A DNA stretch of 64,000 bases, taken from assembly GCA_905221605.1 (NCBI GenBank), contig CAJNDS010002358.1:62001-126000 (forward strand), given 5' to 3'. The notes under the pieces are model-generated. The model was given only the letters and a program-made list of their open reading frames with translations, was not told the origin of the DNA and ran no database searches. Positions within the stretch are counted from its first letter, which is position 1; every line of letters begins with the position of its first letter. The DNA comes from Symbiodinium natans. Lineage: Eukaryota > Sar > Dinophyceae > Suessiales > Symbiodiniaceae. Both the position numbers and the translations under genes were made by a program. This document shows, piece by piece, positions 1 through 10,695 of the stretch.

Positions 1-927
1 AGGCTGCAGAAGCAGGCTTTGATGGATCCTTTCCGCTTGGAGTTTTCGGCAGTGCTGTTGCCAGCGCCCCTGCTCGTTTGCGCAGGAGATGCTGCTTTCA
101 AAGAAGAGCAGTCTGCCAAGCCACATGTGTACTCCTGCCCCTTTGTCTTGAAGGAGTCGGAAGCTGTGAAGAAGATCCTGCAGAGCGACGCCGTCTCTTC
201 CACCTTGAAGGTGTGGGCCCAAACCTTTCCTCGCTCGAAGGTGTGCCAGGCAAACAACCGGGTCATTGCGCCCTTGGACGCAAACCGTGGCAACGACGAC
301 GAGTCCTTGAAGGAGCTGCTGCAGATGCTTGCGCCGAATAGCGTGAGCAATGGCTTCCCGCGCTTTGAGGCAGCAACGAACAAGTGGTTTTTGTTCGGCG
401 AGAACGACACATCAATCAGCAGCGACTTTGAGCATGAGTTCCTTGGGAGCATCCGCCTGCAGGTGGGAGGCACCAGCCAGTTCTATGGCTTGCCTGTCGA
501 TGCAATTGTATCAGCGCTTGGCGACAAGAAGCAAATCTCTGCCGCAGACATCGTTGCTTACGTTGCTGGCTTGGACCAGGCACGCCTGCAAGCCATCAGC
601 GAGGCAAAGTCGCCCCTGGTCTTCGGCAGCCAAGAGCCTGAATCGATCCTGGTGGTACCGCCCGGGTGGGTTATGTCCTACGCGACAGTTGGGGACGGGC
701 CAGCAGCTGCAGTGCATGGACTCCGCAGAAGTGTGTTGCTCAATGAAACCCTGCAGGCCAGTGCGCAGAAATACGAGCTCATGCTGGCCAAAAACGTGGA
801 GGCAAAGGAGCAGGCGTGGCTTCAGTTCCTCAACAGCCTCGCCACTGCAGAGATGAAGAAGTCGAAGGCTTCCGCGAAGGCCTTTCCAGCAGCCAAGGTG
901 GCTCCAATGGCAAAGCCTGAGGCGTGA
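1..927 (+). CDS. Unrecognised protein, open at the left window edge
   Basis: The frame is open from base 1 to a TGA at 925-927; the first ATG is at 22, but the frame continues upstream, so the true start or an upstream exon may lie outside the window. About 301 residues from that ATG. I recognise no family with confidence. Near residue 215 there is a VPPGW motif followed by a stretch ending GLRRSVLL, faintly like a cupin/JmjC strand-turn, and the C-terminus is Lys/Ala-rich (KKSKASAKAF). Codon use looks like real coding sequence. It lies about 270 bases upstream of the DNA methyltransferase exons on the same strand and could be an upstream exon of that gene if spliced before its stop; this is inference. 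No membrane segment or signal peptide is evident. Confidence 0.55.
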   Translation, partial: RLQKQALMDPFRLEFSAVLLPAPLLVCAGDAAFKEEQSAKPHVYSCPFVLKESEAVKKILQSDAVSSTLKVWAQTFPRSKVCQANNRVIAPLDANRGNDDESLKELLQMLAPNSVSNGFPRFEAATNKWFLFGENDTSISSDFEHEFLGSIRLQVGGTSQFYGLPVDAIVSALGDKKQISAADIVAYVAGLDQARLQAISEAKSPLVFGSQEPESILVVPPGWVMSYATVGDGPAAAVHGLRRSVLLNETLQASAQKYELMLAKNVEAKEQAWLQFLNSLATAEMKKSKASAKAFPAAKVAPMAKPEA

Positions 928-1196
928 GGGGCACGAGCTTGATGAGGTCCGGCCCAGAGTCCAGAGTTGTTGATTTTTGAGTGAGGCCTCACGTTTTCCA
1001 CATACGCCTCATGTAGTCGCACGCGCTTTGGATGTATCAGGGTTGTGGCTTCCTGCTTCCTACGAGACAGCTTGCTTCGCTCGGGAATTTTGAATCTTGT
1101 ACCATGCTTTAGCTGGCCGCCGGCCCCAGCACAGAAAAGCAAGTCTCAGAGCTGGGAGCCTTGCTGTCCGCAAGAAACAGCGAAGTAATTTTGCAG
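928..1196. other. Spacer or intron, no feature seen
   Basis: No coding frame of note and no repeat array. The right end reads into TTTTGCAG at 1189-1196, a good splice acceptor for the exon that follows, so at least part of this stretch is probably intron. Confidence 0.4.
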
Positions 1197-3068
1197 CTTC
1201 ATGTGCCGAGTGTCAGTTGTTGCGCACAACAAACATGTCGGATGTATGCTGTTAGAGTCGTGTCTGCTCCCCTCGCAGGACATGGGTATGCGATTGCCAG
1301 ATGAGTGGCTTTTCTGTCATTGTGGCAATGAAATTTCACCTGATGCTTTGAAAGTTCTTACAGATAGTGGGCCAGATGACAACCTTTGCCCGGATCATGT
1401 TTTCACTGGGCTGTTGGAGTGCTTGCCCCAAGACCATCGTGACCGACTTCTCAGCATGCGCCCGCCGAAGCGGGCCAGCCGCTCTGCAGCAGCTGCCTGC
1501 TACAGCGCGCAGAGGGCATATATGACTGCTTTGGAAAGTGAGCTGTTCACGGCGGGTGCCTCTGCAAAGTGTTGCAAACTGCACCCGGGTGAGTCTTGTC
1601 CCCTGTTCTGGAGCCCGTCAATGTCGATGGACAATGAGCAGACGCGACCGTTGAAGATGAACTTTTCAGGTCCAATGTGCACGCCGTGGACGAGCCAAGG
1701 CCCGCAGTTGGGGGACGCCGACCCTGCGATGGAATCCTGGAATTGCTGGATCAAGAAAATGAAGCACTCCGAGCTCGATCTCATCTTCATGGAGAATTCC
1801 GCTCGGTTTCCCTTCGCTCTCTTCGCAGACGAGCTGTCCCAAGTCGGTTACCTGTGCATTTATGTCATTTTCGACGCACAGGACCTGAGCATTTGCGACC
1901 CTAAACCCTTAACCCTAAACCCTAAACCCTAATTTGGGAAGAGACATGCAACCTCATCGCGTTCAAATTTTCTAAGCCAAATTTTCCGGTTTTCGCCATA
2001 GAGGATTTTAGTACTATTTGAGATATTTTGGTGCACGGAGATTTCGCTTCTTCTTGGTTGTTGATTTTTTATGAGCCCAGAAATCCCAGAAGAAGCCTCT
2101 TTGTAATGCAAAGGCCGGTTGCAGCCGGCAGCGCTCCAAGCCTCCATTACTGTCTGTGCTAGTCTCTACCCAAAGCACCAAATCCTAAACCCAACCCTAA
2201 ACGTACAAAACCCTAAACCCTAAACTTCGCAGACCTGGGTTTTTTTGCTTCTCACGCTTGTGAGGACCTCGGGCTACCTGTCACACGTGACAGGCTTTAT
2301 GCTGTGGCAATCAACCAGCGGTCTCTCGTGTGGCTTGGGCCCGCTTCATCTCCATGTGTGACAGCAGACTTCCTGAACTTGCTACGAAAAGCCCCAGCCT
2401 TGAATGGGGATGTGTATGCAGGCATGGACTTGCCTGAGAACATTGCTGATCTTCGCGCTGAGTTTGCTAAGAAGCGCGGATGCTTCTCAAATTTTGAGGA
2501 CGTGCCCTTCAAGTCCCTGTTCCCTCCAGCCACCTGGTCAAGGATGCAAGCTGGTGTCGAGAAGGCTCAGAAGAAGGAGAGTGGGCCGGGTGGCAACGCC
2601 ATCATCGTGGATGTTACTCAAAGTGAGACGCGACCACGTGTGAGCTCATTGCTTCCGCCATCCACCAAATCTTCCCAGCTCGTGTCCGCAACTCGGGAAC
2701 ACATCTTCACTGCCAGCGAGGTCGACTTTGCTATGGGCTGGCCTACGCTCCTTATGGGAGACAGTCACAAGTACATGAGCGTGCTGCCGACTTGCTTGAA
2801 GGAGCTGTCAAGCAACGTTCGCAAAAAGCTGGCTGGAAATGGAATGTGCTTGCAGCAGGTCATGGCGTGGTTCTGCTATGTCACCTCACACATAGTGTGT
2901 CGTTCGCAAGCATTGCTGTGGCAGCCGCCATTGCATCGGAGTTCCCATGCCCAGGCCTTATGCAACGTGACGCCAATTGGAAACCAGGGTGAAAGGGCAG
3001 CTGTGCATAGCGAGGAGGAGGCATCGTCGGAGTCGAGGGCTTCGAAACGTTATCATTGGAAGGGCTGA
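1197..3068 (+). CDS. Cytosine-5 DNA methyltransferase, C-terminal two exons (GA-AG intron between)
   Basis: Predicted to methylate cytosine C5 in DNA using S-adenosylmethionine in the nucleus. Exon 1 is about 1197-1881, exon 2 is 2265-3068, stop at 3066-3068. Exon 1 holds motif IV as SGPMCTPWTSQG (catalytic Cys codon 1678-1680) and motif VI as FMENS in place of the usual ENV. Exon 2 opens with DLGLPVTRDRLYAVAIN (motif VIII-like R-x-R), then a target-recognition stretch, TASEVDFAMGWPTL (motif IX-like) and LAGNGMCLQQVMAWF (motif X). Joining at 1881/2265 is phase 0 and restores a continuous motif order. The AdoMet-binding motif I (FxGxG) is not visible; it should lie upstream, so the gene is either split further or truncated. 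In-frame TAA at 1186-1188 supports an acceptor at 1196 rather than a longer exon. Dinoflagellate DNMTs are known to occur in retroelements, but no reverse transcriptase is visible here. Confidence 0.8.
1882..2264 (+). other. Intron with GA donor and AG acceptor, filled with telomere-like repeats
   Basis: Defined by the methyltransferase join: exon 1 ends ...GCACAG, the intron starts GACCTGAGC and ends TGTGAG, exon 2 starts GACCTCGGG. The string AGGACCT recurs at both borders, so the cut could slide by a few bases. CCCTAAA-type repeats begin about 20 bases inside the donor (1899-1931) and recur at 2186-2225, 40 bases before the acceptor. GA-AG introns are known from dinoflagellates. Confidence 0.65.
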
Positions 3069-4328
3069 GTGCAGTGTGAGCGCAGCGCAAGAAATATGGC
3101 ACGTATCTGCACACCCAGATCGTCGGGGCCCAAATCCTTAAGTCTTGAAGCTTTGAGGGTTTTTGGGGCTTAGAGGTTGGGGTTTGCACTGACCAGCTTC
3201 ACAAAGAAGCCATGTCTTAGGAAAGAAGCGTATCATCCAACCTCAACCTAAACCTAAACCCCGAAACCAAAGGCTTACAAGAAACATTCCCGGTTTCCTC
3301 CCGGCTTCAGATACAATTCGAAGGTGCAAGATGCCTGGGCCTTCAGCAGCGCTACTTCCCTAGGGGTGTCGCCTAGCTGTAAGATCCTCAGCCTAAATGA
3401 AGCCCTGAACCCTAAGCCCTGAGCCTTCAACCCTAAAGCCCTAAGCCCGAAGCCCTAAACCCGAAGGTTTAAACCATAAGCCCTAAACCCAAAGCCCTCA
3501 CCCTGAACTCTAAGCCTTAAACTCTAAACCCTAAACTCTGTGGCAGCCCTATCCCTAATCCTTAAACCCTAACGGCGTTTGGGCTCTAGAGGTCTATGGA
3601 CCCTCAGTTTCAGGATTTGGCGTTGGGCGGTTAGCGCAAGACTCTGGTGGGACCTCTGCAGGTCCATTGCGGCTTTTGCTACTTTGAGGAGGAGGGTTCA
3701 CTGCCTTCACCATAAAGCCGCAGACCTTGCCTACCCTCCCGCACGCAATGAAGACACTGAAACTGCCTGAGAAAGTAAGTCAGCTTCCACCTGACACCAC
3801 ACATTCTATAGCATATCTAGAGAGGGGCGGGGTGGACCCAAATTGAAACAGGACGCGCTGCTCTAAACCCTAGACCACTAACCCAACCTTCTCTACCCCA
3901 GACAAAGTTCCCTCCAAAGAACAAGCAAGTGCTTGATGGGTTTGGGGTGTAGGGCAGGGAGCATGGCGGGGGCAGTGGATTCCTTTTTCTTGCGGGGGGC
4001 CGTCTAAATTTATGGGCCCTTTGCGTGTCTCTCCACTGTCCTTTCTCCCTTTGCATCGAGAGGACCAAAAGCCCCCGGCTCTTACTACGGAATTCGGAGC
4101 CTAGGTAGGTTCCCCACAAGGTTCCACAGGGGGATATATGGTACCAAGTTCCATACTTCCTTACGAAGAAACCATAAGAAGCAAAGACCCGCCTTGCTTC
4201 GATCACTGAGGAGCTTGGACGAACAAGGATGTAACTCGAAGCCCACCCTAACCCCCTCAAACCCTAAAGCAAGAGGGTTTAGGGTTTAGGGTTAAGGGAA
4301 GCTGTAAACCCTAAACTCTGAACCCTAG
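3069..4328. repeat. Degenerate telomere-like repeat field, no clear gene
   Basis: Scattered and decayed CCCTAAA units, densest at 3386-3570, then 3863-3885 and 4256-4330, where orientation switches between TTTAGGG and CCCTAAA. The longest open stretches (for example minus strand 3817-4260) have no recognisable domain and low coding character. The 3' untranslated part of the methyltransferase gene should be at the left end. Confidence 0.6.
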
Positions 4329-4412
4329 CTGCCTGGAGGTTTCGGTCCTTGCTGCACTTCCTCTACGCCGGGGACGACATGCTCAGACCGGCCCTGAGAC
4401 GAAGACTCCTGG
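4329..4412 (+). CDS. Exon: end of a BTB domain (FRSLLHFLYAGDD)
   Basis: An open segment between an acceptor-like CCCTAG (ending 4328) and GTTTAGGG (from about 4419). It reads WRFRSLLHFLYAGDD, which matches the last helices of a BTB/POZ domain, where a large hydrophobic then LL.FLY.G is typical. Followed on the same strand by segments that fit the BACK-type region in the right order (5.7, 7.0, 7.95 kb), so I take these as exons of one gene. The N-terminal half of the BTB fold was not found between 3 and 4.3 kb. BTB proteins commonly dimerise and recruit cullin-3 ubiquitin ligase; that role is inferred from the family. Confidence 0.5.
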
Positions 4413-5640
4413 GTTGAAGGGTTTAGGGTTTAGGGTGTTCCACATAGCTGACCATGATTCGGTTCCTAAACCCTAAGCCCGACGTGCTAAACCCTGTACC
4501 CTCCAACCTAGTCTAGAATGGACACTCAACCCTACTTGGATCTGTTCAAGGCTCAGGATTTAGGGTTTAGGGGGCTGGATAGATATGAAGTCGGCCTATC
4601 AATTAGGACAACACCGTTACTCGGCCCAAACCGAGGAACCCCAAAGACAATTCATTGAATAGGCTCCCTAAAACAGACCGAATCAGTCGAATTCTAAGCA
4701 TAAAACTACCGAAGCCCCTTGTCCTAAACCCCATTACCAAGTATCCTAAACCCTACACGCTCAAACCTTCAACCCGAAAACCCTTTTAAACCCCTAGACC
4801 CTAAATGCCCCAAGACCCTATAGCCCTCAAAAATCAAGACCCCAAGCCAAACAAAAACTACAACCTAAGACCCGAAGACCAAAAAAATCAAGACCCCAAA
4901 GCAAACGAAGAGTGCAAAAAGGCAGCCTGGCTCCGCACACAGCCATGTACCTGGCAGGGCCCCCGGAGTCAAAGGATGGGCGGCTTAGGACCCACTCGGG
5001 CTTTACAGGGTCCAGGTGGAGCTGTAGGTATTTTCGCGGTCTTGGGAGAGTCCGCACGGTTTTCGGGTCTTACAGAGTTTAGGGGTTTGGGAATTTGGGT
5101 TTGGGGGCGTTTTGGGTTTTGAGGGGTTTGGGGTTTGGGGCTCTAGGGCTTAAGGTCAAGGGTGTAGGACGACTCTGGGGAAGATCGAAGCAAGATGAAA
5201 AGTGCAGACAAACTGTGCTTCTGGATGGGATGGACTCAGGGTCTCGGGGCTTGGTGTTTAGGGTTTTGGGTTTGGGGGGGTTTGGGGCTTAGGCGACTTC
5301 ACTTCATGCTACCACGGTTGTCTTTGTCAAGAGGGGCTGCAACAACTGCCTAAGCGTCTCGTGCCCTTGCACCCGAGACTCCCCCAACCCGAGCTTTACA
5401 GCGTTACACCCAACAACCCCCTGAACTTTTGCAAGGAGAAGGAGATCCGGCGCTGAAGAACTCGTCCCTTTAGCAGTGAGCGGAGAGAGAGAGAGAGAGG
5501 GCCGGAAGCAGGTTGATGCTGCGTCGTTCTACGGGCTCACGAACCAACGCCAGGGGCCCGGAAACCTTCGGCAGCGTGCAGAGGACGGTTTTGCATGCTT
5601 GCGGGCGTCCTTTCCAAGAAGTTGCAATAAGCAAGTGCTA

Positions 5641-5677
5641 ACCCTAAACCCTAAACCCTAAACCCTAAACCCTAAAC
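5641..5677. repeat. Interstitial telomeric array, CCCTAAA x5
   Basis: Five uninterrupted heptamers ending in CCCTAAACAG, 20 bases before the acceptor of the next BTB-gene exon. Confidence 0.95.
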
Positions 5678-5698
5678 AGCGTAAGTTTTCTTTCACAG

Positions 5699-5760
5699 GT
5701 CTGAAGCACTTCTGCGAGCTCTCGGTGAAGGACTCCTTTAACGAGGCTTGGGGTCAGGGC
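5699..5760 (+). CDS. Exon: BTB-associated helix (GLKHFCELSV)
   Basis: Starts right after TTTCTTTCACAG (AG 5697-5698), a good acceptor. It reads GLKHFCELSVKDSFNEAW; in BTB proteins the fold is followed by a helix of the type LK..CE..L, so this fits directly after the 4.33 kb exon. The donor is uncertain; the frame stays open through the following (TAG)n repeat to 5925, but that serine run is probably intronic. Confidence 0.5.
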
Positions 5761-5792
5761 GTGCGGAGTTTTAATGTCCCCCCCTTGTTTGC

Positions 5793-5905
<113 letters not shown>

Positions 5906-6444
5906 AAATTACAGAACCCTGGTGAAGAGGTTTGGGGATGAGAGACAGGGCTGAAGCGGCTGCTCCCCTCTAGCGGGCGCAGGGCATGGGGCCCCCCAAT
6001 ATCAGCAGAGTTCTTGCAGAACTAACAACAGTTTAACGAAAGCTCTGAACGAATGTGTTGAACGAAAGTTTTGAATGAAAGTCTTGAACGAAAGTCTTGA
6101 ACGAATATTTAGAATTCTGGGCCATCAGGAGCTTGGAGGGGGGTCTAAGTGAATTGAGCATGTGGCCTCCCGGAGGCGTTTTGGGCTAATTTACTGAACC
6201 TCGGCTTGCCAGCCGCTTAGACAGAGGACTTGGGACATTCAGAACGATACCACATACAACTTCTATGTACTATGTCTTGAGGGCTACGGTTTTAGGGTTT
6301 AGGGCCCTAAAACTCCCAAAGCCACTCCAACACCAAAGCCACAGGCCCACGTGCTGCAGCTCTTTGAGGCTTCTAGCCGCCTCAATGTCGAGGGCACGCA
6401 GGACACAGCAAGCCGAAACGAAGCCTAAACACCAGGTTGTGGGA

Positions 6445-6707
6445 GGGTTCAGGGTTCAGGGTTTAGGGTTTAGGGTTTAGGGTTTGGGGTTAGGGTTTAG
6501 GGTTTAGGGCTTAGGGCTTAGGGCTTAGGGTTTAGGGATAGGGTTTAGGGCTTAGTGTTCTGAGCGCCCCTAGCTGGCTTTCAGAGGCGCCCGTCCAGCA
6601 AGATTTCCTGAGGAGTGGTTTCAAAGGAGACCCGGTTGAGGGCTTCAGGGTTTAGGGTTTAGGGTTTAGGGTTTAGGGTTTAGGGTTTAGGGTTTAGGGT
6701 TTAGGGT
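6445..6707. repeat. Two TTTAGGG arrays around a short exon-like island
   Basis: TTTAGGG and variants (TTCAGGG, CTTAGGG, GGTTAGGG) at 6445-6553, then nine clean units at about 6645-6707. The 85-base island between them has an acceptor-like CTTTCAG at 6578-6584, an open segment APVQQDFLRSGFKGDPVE, and GTTTAGGG straight after. Confidence 0.9.
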
Positions 6708-7019
6708 TTCGTCCAGAGTGTCAATATCGTGGAGCTCCTTAGGTTAGGCAAGTCCATACCTCCACTTACTGAGGATATGAGGTATGATTACTTTGTTGGG
6801 CATTCCTGGGCAGGCGAAGCCTTTCTGAGATGTGCCGGCAGTGTGAAATCTCAGCGCACCTGAAGCCCAACAACACGCCGGCGCGCCTCCGTGCCATAAT
6901 CCTGGGCTCCCCTACTCCCCCCCTCTATACTAATTACCCCCCTAGGTTCCCCCCTTAAATAACCTTGATTAGGCTAAACCCTAAACCCTAAACCCTAATT
7001 ATTCCTAAATATGCCTCAG

Positions 7020-7112
7020 AGCCGCGCAAGCTCCTACAATCTTTAGAGGCTGTGAGAGCTATGGCCTTGGACTTCATAATCTCCAACTTCCACACCGTTT
7101 GCCCACGCCTCA
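7020..7112 (+). CDS. Exon: BACK-like helical segment (AMALDFIISNFHTVCPR)
   Basis: Preceded by CCCTAAA repeats (6974-6997) and an AG at 7018-7019; followed by TTTAGGG repeats (7119-7141) with GGGTTTAGGG at the 3' edge. It reads LLQSLEAVRAMALDFIISN then FHTVCPR. A helix of the form A..FI..NF..V is the signature of the BACK domain that follows BTB. Same strand and correct order relative to the 4.33 and 5.70 kb exons. Confidence 0.55.
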
Positions 7113-7947
7113 CTTGAGGGTTTAGGGTTTAGGGTTTAGGGGAATCATTGAGGAATGTTGCTCAATTCAGGGGCATGGGGCTGTCTAGGGGGGCGGCGTA
7201 CTCTTGCAATTCTGGGGCAGCTGCTGAGGGGCCTTGAAACACTGTACCCTAAAGCCTTAAAGCTTGTAGGGCTGAGGCCCCCATGAATATGAAATATACA
7301 CATGCTCCGGGGTTTAGAGTCGGGGTCGCTTCGGGGTGTTTTTGTGACAAAAGGCAATCTTTACGACTCTTGTACACGAACTGCTGGAGTCACCCGGAAC
7401 AAATCTCCCTTCTCTCAATATAGTATTGCAGCAGCTGCAGCTACAGCAGCTAGACTGCAGCCACAAGCACAGCTGCCACATCAAGACCTCTAGCCCTAAA
7501 TCCTGAACCCTAAACCCCGACAACCTTTGCACCATGATTGTTGAGTGGTCACCTAAAAGGGGAATCCAAACCTAAAGCAACCCCTTGAGCCACCGAAACC
7601 ATACAACCCCAAACCTTGCACCCCTAAGCCCCCAAAACCCTATACCCGTAAAGCCCTGAACCTCTCAAACCCCCTAAACCCTAAAAACCCGAAACCCTTC
7701 TCATACTCTGGGCTCCAGGGCTTTCAAAAAGGAGCGTTGAAGAAGGGTTTAGGGGTTAGGGTTTTTTTGGCCCCCAAGAAATCTGCCTCCAACAAACCAA
7801 AAAGCCCCTTCGGATTCGGTTGTGCTGGGTTTGGGGTGTAGGGCTTATTGCTTAACCGGGTTTTGGTGCGTTTTGGGGTGTAGGGCTTGAGGTTCGGTAG
7901 CCCTAAACCCTAAACCTCTCAACCCTAAACCCCTAAACCGTAAACAG

Positions 7948-8013
7948 TCCCGAGGTCAGCAACCGGCCCTGGAACAGCTGGACAAGTCGCTGCTCATCGA
8001 GATCTTGCGAGGA
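7948..8013 (+). CDS. Exon: last BACK-type helix (ALEQLDKSLLIEILRG)
   Basis: Follows CCCTAAACCGTAAACAG, an acceptor made directly from the telomere-like repeat. It reads GQQPALEQLDKSLLIEIL; L..LD..LL.EIL is how BTB/BACK proteins often end. AT-rich microsatellite starts right after, so this is probably the last recognisable exon of the 4.3-8.0 kb BTB gene. Confidence 0.5.
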
Positions 8014-8330
8014 TGTTATAACAAAAAATATATGTATATTTATATATTTGTTTATTTATTTATTTATTCATATTTTATTTATTTATTTATATTTATATCT
8101 ATATTTATATATGGTAGCATATATATATATATATGTATACACATACATATACACATATACATATATATATAAAGATAGATACATTCACCCCCAATTTTTG
8201 TACGTATACATAAACAGATATTGATATCGATATTGATATTGATATAGATATGTGTTCTGTGTATCTGTATTTGTACTTGTTATTACTATTCTACAACATG
8301 TAGTATAGTATGCAATATGTACTACGTTAT
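8014..8330. repeat. AT-rich microsatellite block
   Basis: TATTTATT, (TA)n and a run of GATATT/GATATA units; very low GC against a GC-rich surrounding. No coding potential. Confidence 0.9.
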
Positions 8331-8555
8331 GTGATGTTCTGTTGGTTGAGGGTTTACGGGTTTAGGGCTCAGGGAGGACATTCCACAACTCCCTTAGAGC
8401 GCCTCGCCGGAAGAACACATAGAGCCAGAATTATGAAGGTTTAGGGTTTAGGGTGTAGGGCTTAGGGTTGAGGGTTTAGGGTTGAGGGTTGAGGGAGGCA
8501 ATCCTGACGACTTCGGCCGACGTCGTTTGTCCAATCCCTCAGCCCTTCATCCCGA

Positions 8556-9035
8556 AACCCTAAACCCTAAACCCTAAACCCTAAACCCTAAACCCTAAAC
8601 CCTAAACCCAAGACCGCTGTAGGCTTGGGGCCAGTCTCTTCTTTCGTGAAGGGGGCCCCCAAACCCTGAACCCGAAGCCTCACAAAATGGAACCCCAACA
8701 ATGTGGTTCACACAGAATGGGACTCCACAGTTCGGCGGTTTAGGGTTTAGGGTTTAGGGTGTAGGGTTTAGGGTTCAGGGTTTAGGGTTTAGGGTTTAGG
8801 GTTTGGGGTGTGGGGTTTAGGGTTTAGAGCTTAGTATGGTTTAGGGTTTAGTAGGGTTTAGGGTTTAGTAGGGTTTAGTGATCGAAGTGCAGAGGAGTGG
8901 CGGAGCGGCTACAAAACACCCTGCAGCCACCAGTTGGGGGCCCCGGCCAGCTCAAGAGTTGCTTTTGTGGTTCGGAGGGTTTTAGGGTTTAGGGTTTAAG
9001 GGTTTAGGGTTTAGGGTTTAGGGTTTTTAGGGTGT
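8556..9035. repeat. Inverted pair of telomere-like arrays and further TTTAGGG arrays
   Basis: CCCTAAA x7 at 8556-8609, then TTTAGGG and variants at 8734-8880 and 8976-9035. The 120-base segment between the opposed arrays has no clear exon. Variants TTTAGTA and TTTGGGG show decay. Confidence 0.9.
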
Positions 9036-9170
9036 AGGGGGTTGCACGCATGGAGAGCTTAAAAGCTACCAAGGGGCTCCACGCCCAGTTAAGATAGCGC
9101 TTAGGGGGCAACCCCCAAAGAACCCCTCCAGAAATCGAGCCAGGCAGGTACAAGCTCAACCTTGTGATGT

Positions 9171-9253
9171 CAGTCCTTAGTTGGGATTCTAGTACCCCCC
9201 CCCCCTATTATGATCCCTATGAAGGGCTGTTCGTATGGGGGGGAACATCCCAA
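9171..9253. mobile_element. Inverted-repeat element, family A (decayed copy)
   Basis: Left end carries CAGTCCTTAG, right end GGGGAACATCCCAA, matching the ends of the 25.0 and 51.1 kb copies. No coding capacity; MITE- or introner-like. Confidence 0.5.
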
Positions 9254-9451
9254 TCTCAAGCCTATCATCCCCGGCCTGGCAAAGCTGTGAGGACACCTGC
9301 CTGGTCCCAACTCGGATCTTCGAGCTAAGCAAGAAACTCAAGCGCCAGATCCCTAAGCCAAGAAACTTAGGCTTCAGGGTGTACTTGGGAGGTTCTGGGT
9401 ACTCAGAACCCCAACGGCAACTGCGCTTGTAAGCCCCCCCGAAGTCCTCTA

Positions 9452-9508
9452 ACTTGGTTGGAAGTAGATGTACAGTTGGGGCTAGAAGTACGCATGAACC
9501 TCCAAGTA
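9452..9508. mobile_element. Inverted-repeat element, family B (short copy)
   Basis: ACTTGGTTGGAAGTA on the left and GCATGAACCTCCAAGTA on the right, the termini of family B (16.4, 17.3, 34.8, 39.6, 40.4 kb). Internally shortened. Confidence 0.55.
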
Positions 9509-9621
9509 AGGTTCAACTCCAGACACCTCTCAGCCTCAAATCCCCAAACCCTAAACCCTAAACTTTAAGCCCTTTTTTGTAAACCCAAAACCCCAAACCC
9601 TAAACCCTAAACCCTCAACAA

Positions 9622-9680
9622 GGCGCAGCAGGTCGGCTGAAGTGGGCAGCTTTGCCTGGCGGAAGCTTTGGCACTTCCGC
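9622..9680 (+). CDS. Exon-like island (EVGSFAWRKLWHFRRP)
   Basis: Open segment after CCCTAAACCCTCAACAAG. It reads SAEVGSFAWRKLWHF and ends near CGCAG. No family recognised; listed because of its position after a CCCTAAA array and its coding look. Confidence 0.3.
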
Positions 9681-10409
9681 AGGCCACAAGTTGTAGGGCT
9701 TAGATTCGATACCTAATGTGAGGCGGTACAGAATTCAAGTTCTGACGGAGGCTCGCATTGAAGCCGTTTCACCAAGCCCATTAGAGTTTGATTTCGGACG
9801 CAACGATCTCAATTATGTTGTGGAACGCATACTTCTTTTACCTGGGCTGAGGCCTCTAGATCAAGAACACCTAAGCAAACAGATTCAAAGCTTTAAGCCA
9901 ATCTGCGTAAGGAAGGTGGCTTGAAATGCTCGGGCCCGCAGGAATGCGAAGGGGGCTCCTTCTAAGGAGAGTCCTGCAAAACTGTCTCGGACGTCGGGAG
10001 TTTGGCTTAAAAAGTAGAATAGGCCTTTGGGGGGTTTAATATTGTACTTTATATAGGAACCATAAGGGAACACTAAGTAGGAACTATTCCAACCCATATA
10101 TTACGGTTCTAGGGAATTTTGGCCGGTCGGGAGTCTTGGGCTGCTTCGGGTGGACATGTGTTGAGTAGGTTTTTTTATGAATCGGGCGGAGGGGTGGGAG
10201 CGGCGTGGATGTGAGGTTTAGAATGCGGGGTTTAGGGTGCCCAAACCCTGAGCCCTAAACTCCGAATCTACGTTGGCTTTTGGGGATCAATTATATTGAT
10301 GTTTTGTTTGGGTTTTAGAAGGGACCCCAAACCCGAAACCCCATGTACGAATATTTTTCAAAGGGTTTAAGGGGGCCAACCCAGCTATTGGTGCTGAAGT
10401 GATGTTCAG

Positions 10410-10482
10410 CCCACCGCCCCCGTTGTCCCGATGCCGGGATGGGCCAATGTCAATGCAACCACCACGCCTGCCGGCATGCCGG
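10410..10482 (+). CDS. Exon: Pro/Ala/Thr-rich segment ending at GTTTAGGG
   Basis: Acceptor GATGTTCAG at 10401-10409; reads PTAPVVPMPGWANVNATTTP then AGMP and stops exactly at GTTTAGGGTTTAGGG, so the GT donor is the first two bases of the telomere-like repeat. First of a series of low-complexity exons running to about 22.3 kb on the same strand. No fold recognised. Confidence 0.45.
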
Positions 10483-10624
10483 TTTAGGGTTTAGGGTTTA
10501 GGAGTTTGGGGTTTAGGGTCGATTCTTTCTGAAAGAGGAGGCTTTGGCAAACAGGATCTACGGTCCCTTAAAAAGGGAGTTGCAATGATGATGAGCTCGC
10601 CCGCTTTTTCTTAACGAGACCTAG

Positions 10625-10695
10625 TCCGACCTCTCCCTATGGAACCACCTTCATTGAGACATCTGCAAAGCATGCGGGCAGGCAGCAACCTCAAG
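10625..10695 (+). CDS. Exon: PMEPPSLRHLQSMRAGSNLK
   Basis: Bounded by CGAGACCTAG (AG 10623-10624) and a canonical donor, AAG then GTAAGG, at 10696. The SMRAGSNL string resembles SAMRAGASRF in the exon at 19.85 kb, suggesting the same protein. Function unknown. Confidence 0.4.
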
